A stretch of DNA of 64,000 bases from Mycolicibacterium phlei. Lineage in GTDB: Bacteria > Actinomycetota > Actinomycetes > Mycobacteriales > Mycobacteriaceae. The number at the start of each line of letters is the position of its first letter. The stretch's first letter is position 1. A program made the position numbers and the translations under genes. Under the pieces are notes generated by a model that was not told the DNA's origin, did not search any database, and saw nothing but the letters and a program-made list of their open reading frames with translations. Shown piece after piece: positions 18,612 through 27,294 of this stretch. The stretch covers positions 1,426,001-1,490,000 of the forward strand of contig NZ_CP014475.1 in assembly GCF_001583415.1 (NCBI RefSeq). Direction: 5' to 3'.

Positions 18612-19652
18612 CTACGGCAGCAGGTTCTGCAATTCCTCGACGAACCCGGCGATTTCGCGTCGGTCCAGCGAAAGCGGCTGCAGCAGAAGAGTTGTCGCAC
18701 CCGCCTCGGCGAACGCCGCGACCCGCTCCTTGACGTACCCGCGCGGGCCGACCAGCGACACCGCGCGCACCAGATCGTCGGGCACCGCCGCGATCGCCTC
18801 GGCCTTCTTGCCGGCCAGGAACAGATCCTGGATCTGCGCGGCGACGTCACCGTAGCCGTAGCGGGTGGCCAGTTCGTTGTAGAAGTTCTTGCCCTTCGCG
18901 CCCATTCCGCCGATGTAGAGCGCCAGCTGCGGCTTGACCCAGGCGATCCGGTCCTCGACGTCGTCGCCGACCGCCAGCGGCGCGCTGACCATCACGTCCA
19001 GCGGACCCAGCGCCGGATCGCGTTTGGCGAACCCGGCACGCAGCGCGTCACCCCACACCTCGTCGGCCTTCTCGGGCAGGAAGAACACCGGCTGCCAGCC
19101 CTCGGCGATCTCGGCGGTCAGCTGCACGTTCTTCGGGCCCAGCGAGGCGATGGTGATCGGAATCCGGTCGCGCACAGGGTGATTGATGAGCTTGAGCGGT
19201 TTGCCCAGCCCGGTGCCCCTCTCCGCCGGCAGCGGGATCTGATAGTGCTTGCCGTCGAACTGCACCCGCTCGCGGCGCCACACGTGCCTGCAGATCTCGA
19301 CCACCTCGCGGGTGCGGCCCAGCGGCGCGTCGAACGGCACACCGTGGAAGCCCTCCATCACCTGCGGACCCGAGGTGCCGATGCCCAGCCGGAACCGGCC
19401 ACCGGAGACGTAGTCCAGCCCTGCCGCGGTCATCGCCAGCAGGGTCGGGGTGCGGGTGTAGATCGGGACGACGCCGGTGCCGAGCTCCATGCGTGTGGTG
19501 CGCGCGGCGAGGAAGCCCAGCTGGCTGATCGCGTCGTACGAGTACGCCTCGGCCACCAGCGCGAGGTCCACACCGAGCTTCTCCAGCTCGACGACCTGGT
19601 CGACCGCCTCGAGGAAGCCGTCGGTGTAGTTGAGGAAGATCCCGGTGCGCAT
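18612..19652 (-). CDS. LLM-class F420-dependent oxidoreductase
   Basis: A luciferase-like monooxygenase fold protein of 346 aa that probably uses coenzyme F420 or FMN. Family marks are the N-terminal MRTGIFLNYTDGF, GVDLALVAEAYSYDA, the cis-peptide region TTRMELGTGVVPIYTRTP and GLDYVSGGRFRLGIGTSGPQVMEGFHG. The substrate is unknown; many mycobacterial paralogues act on quinones, lipids or xenobiotics. ATG 19652 is chosen over the TTG at 19670 because it opens the first TIM-barrel strand directly. A 12-bp perfect palindrome sits just upstream (19667-19678) and may be the site of a TetR-type regulator, although no regulator gene is adjacent. Confidence 0.9.
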   Translation of the reverse strand: MRTGIFLNYTDGFLEAVDQVVELEKLGVDLALVAEAYSYDAISQLGFLAARTTRMELGTGVVPIYTRTPTLLAMTAAGLDYVSGGRFRLGIGTSGPQVMEGFHGVPFDAPLGRTREVVEICRHVWRRERVQFDGKHYQIPLPAERGTGLGKPLKLINHPVRDRIPITIASLGPKNVQLTAEIAEGWQPVFFLPEKADEVWGDALRAGFAKRDPALGPLDVMVSAPLAVGDDVEDRIAWVKPQLALYIGGMGAKGKNFYNELATRYGYGDVAAQIQDLFLAGKKAEAIAAVPDDLVRAVSLVGPRGYVKERVAAFAEAGATTLLLQPLSLDRREIAGFVEELQNLLP

Positions 19653-19666
19653 CCCCGAGTTATATC

Positions 19667-19678
19667 CCAACCGGTTGG
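19667..19678. promoter_or_regulatory. Palindromic operator candidate upstream of LLM oxidoreductase
   Basis: CCAACCGGTTGG is a perfect 12-bp palindrome located 15 nt upstream of the ATG at 19652, flanked by a further TTGGG. Palindromes of this type are common TetR-family operators. The binding protein is unknown. Confidence 0.5.
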
Positions 19679-19694
19679 TTGGGCGCCAGTGGGC

Positions 19695-20540
19695 TCAGGG
19701 TTTCAGCAGCGCGACGACCTTGTTCTCCAGGTCGACGGGACTCTGGCCGAACGGGTCCGCCGCCGGGGCCTTCGGCAGGTCGGCGTGCGGATCGGAGAAG
19801 GCCCGGTAGGTCTTGTCGCCGGTCAGCGTGTGCAGCAGGTAGCCGGTCAGCAGCGCCCGCACCACCTTCTGGGTGCCGCGGTCGGCGCCCGGCAGCCCGA
19901 CGGTGCGCGCCAGCCGGCGGCCCTCGATCAGCCCGCCGGCCTTCGCCTTGTTCACCGTGCGCAGGGTGGCCGTCTTCCAGGCCCGGGCCAGCTCCACCGC
20001 GTTCGAGCGCAGCGTCATCGGGTCACCCGGCGCGGACAGGATCAGGCCCGGCACCGACAGCGTCGACGCCGGCTCTTCGGCAGGTGGGACGGTCGCTGTG
20101 GGGAAGATCGCAACGACGGATTTCGGTTTGTGCGGCATACCCGCCGCGGCGAACACCGCCGCCGACCCGCCGAACCCGTGCCCGACCACGCCGAGCTTGT
20201 TCGGGTGCACGCTGATGCGGCCCTCGCCGAGCCGCACCCCGGTGATGATGTCGAGCGTGGTGCCCAGGTCATAGGCGAAATTCAGCACCGACGGCGCCAG
20301 CCCGCGTTCGGTGGCGGGTGCCGCGGCGACGATGCCCCACGACGCCAGGTGCTCCAGCGTCCCCTCGTAGCGGTCGGCGCCGGCAACCCATTCGTGGCCG
20401 AACGCCACGCCGGGCAGGCCCAGCCCCTCCTCCGGGGTGTACACCACGCCGGGCAGACCGGCGAAGGCCAGGTCACCACGTAAAACGCGGTACGGTCCGC
20501 GGCGGGTCAACGCGTTGAAGATCTTCTTCGTGCTGGCCAC
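19695..20540 (-). CDS. Dienelactone-hydrolase-like alpha/beta hydrolase (Rv3438-like)
   Basis: A 281-aa alpha/beta-hydrolase-fold protein with no signal peptide. The nucleophile elbow region reads VVGHGFGGSAA, where the Ser expected in G-x-S-x-G is replaced by Gly (GHGFG), so classical esterase activity is doubtful. Later strands include PGLILSAPGDPMTL. It begins at the GTG at 20540 (VASTKKIF), which matches the length and position of Rv3438 (about 280 aa). It is divergent from glmS. The function is unknown; a structural or ligand-binding role is possible given the missing Ser. Confidence 0.8.
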   Translation of the reverse strand: MASTKKIFNALTRRGPYRVLRGDLAFAGLPGVVYTPEEGLGLPGVAFGHEWVAGADRYEGTLEHLASWGIVAAAPATERGLAPSVLNFAYDLGTTLDIITGVRLGEGRISVHPNKLGVVGHGFGGSAAVFAAAGMPHKPKSVVAIFPTATVPPAEEPASTLSVPGLILSAPGDPMTLRSNAVELARAWKTATLRTVNKAKAGGLIEGRRLARTVGLPGADRGTQKVVRALLTGYLLHTLTGDKTYRAFSDPHADLPKAPAADPFGQSPVDLENKVVALLKP

Positions 20541-20581
20541 CCGATGACGGTAGCTCACCGGGGCCACACCGGCGTTTGCAC

Positions 20582-20587
20582 TACCCT
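20582..20587 (+). promoter_or_regulatory. Probable -10 element of glmS
   Basis: TACCCT matches TANNNT. Only 8 nt separate it from the glmS ATG, and no Shine-Dalgarno is present, so the transcript is likely leaderless or has a 1-2 nt leader. No glmS ribozyme fits in this gap. Confidence 0.45.
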
Positions 20588-20595
20588 GAAGTCCT

Positions 20596-22464
20596 ATGTG
20601 CGGAATCGTCGGCTACGTAGGGCAGCGGCCTGCCTGCGGCATAGTGGTCGACGCGCTGCGCCGGATGGAGTACCGCGGCTACGACTCCTCAGGGGTCGCC
20701 CTACTCGACGGCAAGGGCGGGCTGACCGTCCGGCGGCGCGCCGGCCGGTTGGCCAACCTCGAGGCCGCGCTGGCCGAGACCGACGCCGCCGCGCTGGCCG
20801 GCAGCACCGGACTGGGCCACACCCGCTGGGCCACCCACGGCCGGCCCACCGACCGCAACGCCCACCCGCACCGCGACGCCGACGGCAAGATCGCCGTCGT
20901 CCACAACGGCATCATCGAGAACTACGCCGCGCTGCGCGAGGAACTGGAGAAGACCGGCGTCGAGTTCGCCAGCGACACCGACACCGAGGTCGCCGTGCAC
21001 CTGGTCTCCTGGCAGTACAAGCACGGCCCGACCGCCGGTGACTTCGCCGAGTCCGTGCTGGCCGTGCTGCGCCGGCTGGAGGGCCACTTCACGCTGGTGT
21101 TCGCCAACGCCGACGAGCCCGGCACGATCGTCGCCGCGCGGCGGTCCACCCCACTGGTGCTCGGCGTCGGCGACGGCGAGATGTTCGTCGGGTCGGATGT
21201 GGCCGCGTTCATCGAGCACACCCGCGACGCCGTCGAACTGGGCCAGGACCAGGCCGTCGTCGTCACCGCCGACGGCTACCGGATCACCGACTTCCACGGC
21301 AACGACGGCTCCGCGCAGGCGCGGGCCTTCCACATCGACTGGGACATGTCGGCCGCCGAGAAGGGCGGCTACGAGTACTTCATGCTCAAGGAGATCGCCG
21401 AGCAGCCCGCCGCGGTCTCCGACACCCTGCTCGGCCACTTCGTCGACAACCGCATCGTGCTCGACGAGCAGCGGCTGTCCGACCAGGAGCTGCGCGACGT
21501 CGACAAGGTCTTCGTGGTGGCGTGCGGCACCGCGTACCACTCCGGGCTGCTGGCCAAGTACGCCATCGAGCACTGGACCCGGCTGCCGGTGGAGGCCGAG
21601 CTGGCCAGCGAATTCCGGTACCGCGACCCGGTTCTGGACAGCCACACCCTGGTGGTGGCGATCTCGCAGTCCGGTGAGACCGCCGACACGCTGGAGGCGG
21701 TCCGGCACGCCAAGGAGCAGAAGGCCAAGGTGCTGGCCATCTGCAACACCAACGGCAGCCAGATCCCCCGCGAGTGCGACGCGGTGCTCTACACCCGCGC
21801 CGGCCCGGAGATCGGGGTGGCGTCCACCAAGACGTTCCTCGCCCAGATCGCGGCGAATTACCTTGTCGGACTTGCGCTTGCGCAGGCGCGCGGCACCAAG
21901 TACCCCGACGAGGTGGCTCGCGAGTACCGCGAGCTGGAGGCGATGCCCGATCTGGTGGCGCGGGTGATCGACGGTATCGACCCGGTGTTCGACCTGGCGC
22001 GGCGCTTCGCGAAGTCCCAGACCGTGCTGTTCCTCGGCCGCCACGTCGGCTACCCGGTCGCGCTGGAGGGTGCGCTCAAGCTCAAGGAGCTGGCGTACAT
22101 GCACGCCGAGGGCTTCGCCGCCGGTGAGCTCAAGCACGGCCCGATCGCGCTGATCGAGGACGACCTGCCGGTCATCGTCGTGATGCCGTCGCCGAAGAAC
22201 TCGCCGATGCTGCACGCCAAGCTGCTGAGCAACATCCGCGAGATCCAGGCCCGCGGCGCGATCACGATCGTGATCGCCGAGGAGGGCGACGAGACGGTGC
22301 GGCCCTACGCCGACCACCTGATCGAGATCCCCGCGGTGTCAACGCTGTATCAGCCGCTGCTGTCCACGATTCCGCTGCAGGTGTTCGCCGCCGGGGTCGC
22401 GCAGGCCCGCGGCTACGACGTCGACAAGCCGCGCAACCTGGCCAAGTCGGTCACCGTCGAGTAG
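20596..22464 (+). CDS. glmS: Glutamine-fructose-6-phosphate aminotransferase
   Basis: Makes glucosamine-6-phosphate from fructose-6-phosphate and glutamine, the entry to amino-sugar synthesis. The 622-aa protein has the class II glutaminase domain with Cys2 as the N-terminal nucleophile (MCGIVGYVG), HTRWATHG and HNGIIENY, then two SIS sugar-isomerase domains (CGTAYHSG, SQSGETADT, STKTFLAQ). The C-terminus is the invariant DKPRNLAKSVTVE. It belongs with glmM at 14085. The stop TAG shares its G with the GTG of the downstream hydrolase. Corresponds to Rv3436c. Confidence 0.98.
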   Translation: MCGIVGYVGQRPACGIVVDALRRMEYRGYDSSGVALLDGKGGLTVRRRAGRLANLEAALAETDAAALAGSTGLGHTRWATHGRPTDRNAHPHRDADGKIAVVHNGIIENYAALREELEKTGVEFASDTDTEVAVHLVSWQYKHGPTAGDFAESVLAVLRRLEGHFTLVFANADEPGTIVAARRSTPLVLGVGDGEMFVGSDVAAFIEHTRDAVELGQDQAVVVTADGYRITDFHGNDGSAQARAFHIDWDMSAAEKGGYEYFMLKEIAEQPAAVSDTLLGHFVDNRIVLDEQRLSDQELRDVDKVFVVACGTAYHSGLLAKYAIEHWTRLPVEAELASEFRYRDPVLDSHTLVVAISQSGETADTLEAVRHAKEQKAKVLAICNTNGSQIPRECDAVLYTRAGPEIGVASTKTFLAQIAANYLVGLALAQARGTKYPDEVAREYRELEAMPDLVARVIDGIDPVFDLARRFAKSQTVLFLGRHVGYPVALEGALKLKELAYMHAEGFAAGELKHGPIALIEDDLPVIVVMPSPKNSPMLHAKLLSNIREIQARGAITIVIAEEGDETVRPYADHLIEIPAVSTLYQPLLSTIPLQVFAAGVAQARGYDVDKPRNLAKSVTVE

Positions 22465-23342
22465 TGCCGGACCGGGTCGGAGGCTACCGAAGCGAGTCCG
22501 CCCGGGCCCACTTCCACACCGCCTACCGGAACGCGCTGGCGCAACTGCCGACCATCGCGGAAACCCGGGACGTGCCAACCACGTTCGGGTCTGTGCGGAT
22601 CTACCGGTTCGCCGGCGCCGCCGACGGGACACCGGTCCTGCTGCTGCCCGGACGCAACGCGTCCACCCCGGTGTGGGGGGACAACATCGCGGCGCTGGGT
22701 GGGCGCCGACCCGTCCTCGGTGTCGACCTGCTCGGTGAGGCGGGAATGTCGGTGCAGCACACACCGATCACCGGCCCCGACGACGAGGCGCAGTGGCTCG
22801 ACGAGGCGCTCGCCGGCTTCGGGGTGGACCGCGTACACCTGATGGGGTTGTCGATCGGCGGCTGGACCGCGACCAACTACGCGGTCCGCAGACCCGGCCG
22901 GGCCGCATCGCTGGTGCTGCTTGATCCGGTGCTCACCTTCGCGCCGATCGCCGCCAAGGCGGTGCTCGCCTCACCGGCCCTGTTCGTGCCGGGTGTCCCG
23001 AAGCGGGTGCGACGACGGGTGCTGCGGTGGATCGGCGGCGGCCACGATATCGACGACACCGCCCCCGAGACCGCGCTGATAGCCGCCGGCGCCACCGATT
23101 ACGTGCTGCGTAAGGCGATGCCGCGGCTGATCACCGACGAGCAGCTGCGCGGTCTGGACATCCCGGTGCTCGCGCTGATCGCCGGGCGCAGCGTGATGCA
23201 CGACGCGGCCCGGGCCGCGCGCCGGGCGGAAAACCTGTTGCGACACGGCGAGGTCGAGGTGTGGCGTTATGCGTCACACGCGGTCAACGGCGAGTACGTG
23301 CACGAGATCGCCCAGCGGGCCGGGGCGTTCTGGGACCGGTGA
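22464..23342 (+). CDS. Alpha/beta hydrolase
   Basis: A 292-aa cytosolic alpha/beta hydrolase. The oxyanion-hole region is LLLPGRNAS, and the nucleophile elbow is GLSIGG (Ser in the G-x-S-x-G turn). The acid is probably in LDIPVLALIAGRSVMHD, and the His in YASHAVNGEY. The substrate is unknown. The GTG start at 22464 overlaps the last base of the glmS stop codon, implying translational coupling, but no functional link with amino-sugar synthesis is obvious. It converges with the protease gene at 23343, with the stops abutting in a TGATCA palindrome. Confidence 0.88.
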   Translation: MPDRVGGYRSESARAHFHTAYRNALAQLPTIAETRDVPTTFGSVRIYRFAGAADGTPVLLLPGRNASTPVWGDNIAALGGRRPVLGVDLLGEAGMSVQHTPITGPDDEAQWLDEALAGFGVDRVHLMGLSIGGWTATNYAVRRPGRAASLVLLDPVLTFAPIAAKAVLASPALFVPGVPKRVRRRVLRWIGGGHDIDDTAPETALIAAGATDYVLRKAMPRLITDEQLRGLDIPVLALIAGRSVMHDAARAARRAENLLRHGEVEVWRYASHAVNGEYVHEIAQRAGAFWDR

Positions 23343-24092
23343 TCACGGTCCGCAGCGGCCGGTGGGCACCGGCTGCGCGTGGTCGAGTCCGGCGGTGTGG
23401 CGGGTCAACTCGACGGACGTGAGCGCGAAGCCGGTGTCGGTGCTGTTGACGTCGTTGCCGAACAGCACACCGAGCACCCGGCCCGACCGGTCGATCAGCG
23501 GTCCGCCGCTGGCGCCCCGCGGCAGCCCGCCCGACATCGACACGACGTACACCGCGCGCGTCACCCGGGCCGTGTGCGACAGGTTCGGGCCGGTCAGGTC
23601 CAGCAGCGCGCCGATCTGCGCCGGCACCACCGACAGGTCCCCGCCGCCGGGGTAGCCCAGCGCCACCGCCTCGGTGTGCGGTGACACCGGCAGCCCGGCC
23701 AGGCTCAGCGGTGCGGCGGTCAGTCCGGGCACGTCGAGCACGGCCACGTCGGCGTTCTCGTCGTAGGACACCACCCGGGCGGCCAGCACGGTGCCGTCGG
23801 CGTCGACCGAGACGCTGTCGCTGCCGGCCACCACGTGCGCGGCGGTCACCACCTTCTGGGGGGCCACCACGAACCCGCTGCCGCCCGTCAGGGTTCCGCA
23901 CCCCACCGCCGGGGCGCTCACCTTGACGACGCTGTGCCGCACCGCCTCGACGGTCTGCGCCGGCGCGGAGGCCGGCTGCGTGATCCGCGACGGCACCATC
24001 ATCGCCGGGGCCTCGACGTCGGCGATGCGCGCGCAGCCGCCGAGGACGACACAGATCGCCGTCACCCAAGCCGCCAGCGCCGCGCGCGCCAT
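23343..24092 (-). CDS. Trypsin-like serine protease, predicted lipoprotein
   Basis: A 249-aa secreted protease. The N-terminus is a lipoprotein signal with lipobox VLGGC (Cys about residue 20). The chymotrypsin-fold domain has His in TAAHVV, Asp in NADVAVLDV, and the nucleophile Ser in GASGGPL, as in the periplasmic domain of MarP-like proteases but without the membrane-spanning part. Two Cys residues (GCGTL near the start of the domain and GRCGP at the end) could form a disulfide. It follows ectD closely on the same strand, and its -10 candidate TAAAGT (24099-24104) includes the ectD stop codon, with the ATG 6 nt downstream. It may therefore have its own leaderless transcript. Confidence 0.88.
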   Translation of the reverse strand: MARAALAAWVTAICVVLGGCARIADVEAPAMMVPSRITQPASAPAQTVEAVRHSVVKVSAPAVGCGTLTGGSGFVVAPQKVVTAAHVVAGSDSVSVDADGTVLAARVVSYDENADVAVLDVPGLTAAPLSLAGLPVSPHTEAVALGYPGGGDLSVVPAQIGALLDLTGPNLSHTARVTRAVYVVSMSGGLPRGASGGPLIDRSGRVLGVLFGNDVNSTDTGFALTSVELTRHTAGLDHAQPVPTGRCGP

Positions 24093-24101
24093 GGGCCAAC
24101 T

Positions 24102-24977
24102 TTAGCCCCCGACAAGCGCCTTCGGTCGTGCGGCGAGAAACTCCGGCCGAGGGCGGGCCGCGGCGAACGGCTCGGTCAGCGCGTTGTCCACCGAGTTGAA
24201 CACCAGGAAGACGTTCGACCGCGGGAACGGGGTGATGTTCGAGCCGGACCCGTGCATGATGTTGCAGTCGAACCACAGCGCGGTACCCGCCGGGCCGGTG
24301 AACTGGCTGATGCCGAAGCGGTGCGCCGCCTCGGTGAGCGCCTCGCGGCTGGGCACCCCGATGTCCTGGCGCACCAGCGACGCCCGGTGGTGGTTGTCCG
24401 GGGTGGCGCCCACGCACGGGTAGAAGACGCGGTGCGAACCCGGCATCAGCATCAGCGACCCGTTGTAGGAGTAGTTGTCGGTCAACGCGATCGAGCACGA
24501 CACCGCCCGCATCGCCGGCATGCCGTCCTCGGCGTGCCAGGTCTCGAAGTCGGAGTGCCAGTAGAAGCCGGCGCCGGTGAAGCCCGGCATGAAGTTGACC
24601 CGGGCCTGGTGGATGTAGACGTCGCCGCCCAGCAGCTGGCGTGCCACCGGCAGCACCGTGTCCAGCTCGACAACCTGCGCGACCAGGTCGGACAGCAGGT
24701 GAGGTTCGAACACCGAGCGCACACCGCCGCCGGGCTCGCGGATGACCCGTGGGTCGTCGTCGGCGGCCGCGGCGCCCATCCGGTCCAGCTCACCGCGCAG
24801 CGGATCCAGCCAGTCGGCGCCGACCGTGCCCGGGCGCACCAGGAAGCCCTGGTCGGCGTAGCTGTTGAGCGCCGCCTGGTCCAGCGGGCCGTCCGTCAGC
24901 GTGCCCCACACGGTCGGCTCGGCGCGCGGGATCGGCGGGCTCGGCTGGTCGAGTCGGGTGGGATAGGTGTCGATCAT
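24102..24977 (-). CDS. ectD: Ectoine 5-hydroxylase
   Basis: Fe(II)/2-oxoglutarate dioxygenase of 291 aa that hydroxylates ectoine to 5-hydroxyectoine. The metal-binding H-x-D is in FYWHSDFETWH, the distal His in NIMHGSGSN, and the family signature around FETWHAEDGMPAMR is present. Other conserved pieces are RVNFMPGFTGAGFYW and SHRVFYPCVG. It ends the ectABCD operon, with its ATG overlapping the ectC stop (ATGA at 24974-24977). The length is close to the normal 290-300 aa. Confidence 0.97.
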   Translation of the reverse strand: MIDTYPTRLDQPSPPIPRAEPTVWGTLTDGPLDQAALNSYADQGFLVRPGTVGADWLDPLRGELDRMGAAAADDDPRVIREPGGGVRSVFEPHLLSDLVAQVVELDTVLPVARQLLGGDVYIHQARVNFMPGFTGAGFYWHSDFETWHAEDGMPAMRAVSCSIALTDNYSYNGSLMLMPGSHRVFYPCVGATPDNHHRASLVRQDIGVPSREALTEAAHRFGISQFTGPAGTALWFDCNIMHGSGSNITPFPRSNVFLVFNSVDNALTEPFAAARPRPEFLAARPKALVGG

Positions 24978-25366
24978 GCGGCAGGCCTCGGTGGGGGATA
25001 GGCGCCGGTCTCGTCGTGGACCTCCTGTCCGGTCACCGGCGGGTTGAACACACAGAACATCCGCAGCTGCTCGTCGCAGGTGACGGTGTGGCGCTCGTGG
25101 CCGTCGAGCAGGTACATGGTGCCCGCCGAAAGCGGGTGCCGCTCACCGGTTTCCCGGTTGGTCAGGGTGCCGCGGCCCTCGACCACCCACACCGCCTCGA
25201 CGTGGTGGCGGTAGTGGAACTCGCACACCGCGCCGGTCTCGATCGTGGTCTCGTGGAACGAGAAGCCGACGCCGTCGCCGGCCAGGATGATGCGCTTGGA
25301 GCGCCAGTTCGTGCCGGACACGTCCCGGTCGGTACCGGTGATCTCTTCGGTGGTGCGGACAATCAT
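24974..25366 (-). CDS. ectC: L-ectoine synthase
   Basis: A cupin-fold dehydratase of 130 aa that cyclises N-gamma-acetyl-diaminobutyrate to ectoine. Typical segments are GTNWRSKRIILAGDGVGFSFHETTI, the metal-binding EFHYRHHVEAVWVVEGRGTL region, and HERHTVTCDEQLRMFCVFNPPVTGQEVHDE. It is preceded by ectB with only 3 nt between stop and start, and overlaps ectD by 4 nt, so the three are co-translated. Confidence 0.97.
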   Translation of the reverse strand: MIVRTTEEITGTDRDVSGTNWRSKRIILAGDGVGFSFHETTIETGAVCEFHYRHHVEAVWVVEGRGTLTNRETGERHPLSAGTMYLLDGHERHTVTCDEQLRMFCVFNPPVTGQEVHDETGAYPPPRPAA

Positions 25367-25369
25367 CGA

Positions 25370-26674
25370 TCACTCCTTGGTCGCGGTGGTGTGGACGACG
25401 GCGATGGACTCGGCCAGCACGTCCAGCCCCGCCGTCAGGTCGCTCGGTGAAATAGTCAGCGGCGGAAGCAGTTTGACGACCTCGTCGTCGGGTCCGCTGG
25501 TTTCCATCAGCACGCCGCGCTCGAACGCGGCGCGGCAGATCCGCCCGGCCAGCTCGGCCGTCCCGAACCTCAGTCCCTGGGCCATGCCGCGGCCGCGGAC
25601 GGTGACGCCGTCGTACTGGCCGGCGATCGTCTCCAGCCGGTCGCGGATCACCCGCCCCTTGGCGACGGTGTCCTCGGCGAAGGCGTCGGTGTCCCAGTAG
25701 GTCTCGAGCGCGGCGGTGGCGGTGACGAACGCCGGGTTGTGGCCGCGGAAGGTGCCGTTGTGTTCTCCGGGCGCCCAGACGTCGAGCTCGGGGCGCAACA
25801 GCGTCAGCGCCATCGGCAGCCCGTAGCCGCTGATCGACTTCGACAGGCACACGATGTCGGGCACGATGCCCGCCGCCTCGAAGCTGAAGAACGGCCCGGT
25901 GCGGCCGCAGCCCATCTGCACGTCGTCGACGATCAGCAGGATGTCGCGGCTGCGGCACAGTCCGGCGAGCGCCTGCAGCCACTCGATGCGCGCGGCGTTG
26001 AGGCCGCCCTCGCCCTGCACGGTCTCCACGATCACCGCGGCCGGCTGGTTGAGGCCGCTGCCGGCGTCGTCGAGGACGCGCTCGAACCAGTGGAAGTCCT
26101 CGGTGACCCCGCCGAAGTAGTTGTCGTACGGCATCGGCGTCGCGTGCACCAGCGGAATGCCGGCGCCCGCCCGTTTCATCGAGTTGCCGGTCACCGCCAG
26201 CGCGCCCAGCGTCATGCCGTGAAACGCGTTGGTGAAGCTGATGATCGACTCGCGGCCGGTAACCTTGCGGGCCAGTTTCAGCGCCGACTCCACCGCGTTG
26301 GTGCCCGTCGGTCCGGGGAACTGCACCTTGTAGTCGAGACCGCGCGGCTGCAGGATCAGCCGCGAGAACGTCTCGAGGAACGTCTGTTTCGCGGTGGTGG
26401 CGATGTCGAGCGAGTGCACGATCCCGTCGCCGGCGAGGTAGTCGAGCACCGCCTTCTTCAGCACCGGGTTGTTGTGCCCGTAGTTGAGCGCGCCTGCGCC
26501 GGCGAAGAAGTCGAGGTAGCGGTGGCCGTCGGTGTCGGTCAGCCACGATCCGCTGGCGGTCTGCATCACGGTGGGCCAGCCGCGGCAGTAGCTGCGCACC
26601 TCGGATTCGATCGACGAGAACACCTCGGGCAGTTCGTCGTCGCGTTCCAGAACGTCTGTTTCGAGAAGCGTCAT
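25370..26674 (-). CDS. ectB: Diaminobutyrate-2-oxoglutarate transaminase
   Basis: PLP-dependent class III aminotransferase of 434 aa that forms L-2,4-diaminobutyrate from aspartate semialdehyde using glutamate. Visible motifs are the N-terminal ESEVRSYCRGWP, GPTGTNAVESALKLARKVTGR, the cofactor-binding IVDDVQMGCGRTG and the PLP lysine region LSKSISGYGLPMAL. The ATG at 26674 follows a 27-nt gap after ectA. The product feeds EctA, encoded next to it. Confidence 0.97.
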   Translation of the reverse strand: MTLLETDVLERDDELPEVFSSIESEVRSYCRGWPTVMQTASGSWLTDTDGHRYLDFFAGAGALNYGHNNPVLKKAVLDYLAGDGIVHSLDIATTAKQTFLETFSRLILQPRGLDYKVQFPGPTGTNAVESALKLARKVTGRESIISFTNAFHGMTLGALAVTGNSMKRAGAGIPLVHATPMPYDNYFGGVTEDFHWFERVLDDAGSGLNQPAAVIVETVQGEGGLNAARIEWLQALAGLCRSRDILLIVDDVQMGCGRTGPFFSFEAAGIVPDIVCLSKSISGYGLPMALTLLRPELDVWAPGEHNGTFRGHNPAFVTATAALETYWDTDAFAEDTVAKGRVIRDRLETIAGQYDGVTVRGRGMAQGLRFGTAELAGRICRAAFERGVLMETSGPDDEVVKLLPPLTISPSDLTAGLDVLAESIAVVHTTATKE

Positions 26675-26701
26675 TGCTCTTTTCGTTTCGGTTGTGGGTT
26701 A

Positions 26702-27205
26702 TCAGCGCTGAATGATCGGGCCGATGCGCAGCACGGGTTCGTCCTCGTGCCCGCCGTCGGGGTCGAGAAGGCGGCCGTCGAACCGCGGGCGTTCCAGGCA
26801 GGGCACGCCGTGGCGGCGCGCGAACCCGCCGAACAGCGCCCGTGAGGCGGTGTTGCTCGGGGCGACGGTCGCCTCCACGGTCACCGGATGGCCGAACCGG
26901 TCGCTGCGGACCCGGTGCACGAGCTCGTCGAGCATCGCGGCGCCGAGGCCGCGGCCCTGTGCCGCCGGGGCGACGGCGACCTGCCAGACGAACAAAACCT
27001 CGGGCCGGCCCGGCGGGTGATAACCGGTGATGAAGCCGACCACCTCGTCGTCGGCCTCGGCAACGATCGAGGTGTCGGCGAAATCCGTCGCCATCAGGAG
27101 GTAGGCGTAGGGGGAGTTGAGGTCGAGAGTTGCGGTGGCCGCCGCCACGCGGTGCATTCCAAGGGCGTCGGCCTGTCGTGGTCGACGCAGGTCAAGTACA
27201 CGCAT
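26702..27205 (-). CDS. ectA: Diaminobutyrate acetyltransferase
   Basis: GNAT-family N-acetyltransferase of 167 aa that acetylates L-2,4-diaminobutyrate, the second step of ectoine synthesis. The acetyl-CoA pyrophosphate loop reads QGRGLG, preceded by VWQVAVAPAA, and the SPYAYLL segment near residue 30 is typical of EctA. It is the first gene of ectABCD. The 89-nt gap upstream (27206-27294) must contain the operon promoter unless transcription enters from the EamA gene on the same strand; I see no unequivocal -35/-10 there. Confidence 0.95.
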   Translation of the reverse strand: MRVLDLRRPRQADALGMHRVAAATATLDLNSPYAYLLMATDFADTSIVAEADDEVVGFITGYHPPGRPEVLFVWQVAVAPAAQGRGLGAAMLDELVHRVRSDRFGHPVTVEATVAPSNTASRALFGGFARRHGVPCLERPRFDGRLLDPDGGHEDEPVLRIGPIIQR

Positions 27206-27294
27206 CCAGTTAGCTACTTACTGCCGATCTTGCTTACGAACTTCTGCTTCACGTCGTCGGTCAGCCCGACTCAAACACAGCACCGCGGGGCGGT

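Noticed and set aside
20541..20595. glmS ribozyme or riboswitch upstream of glmS
   Set aside because: Only 55 nt separate the divergent genes and the -10 box is 8 nt from the ATG, leaving no transcribed room for one.
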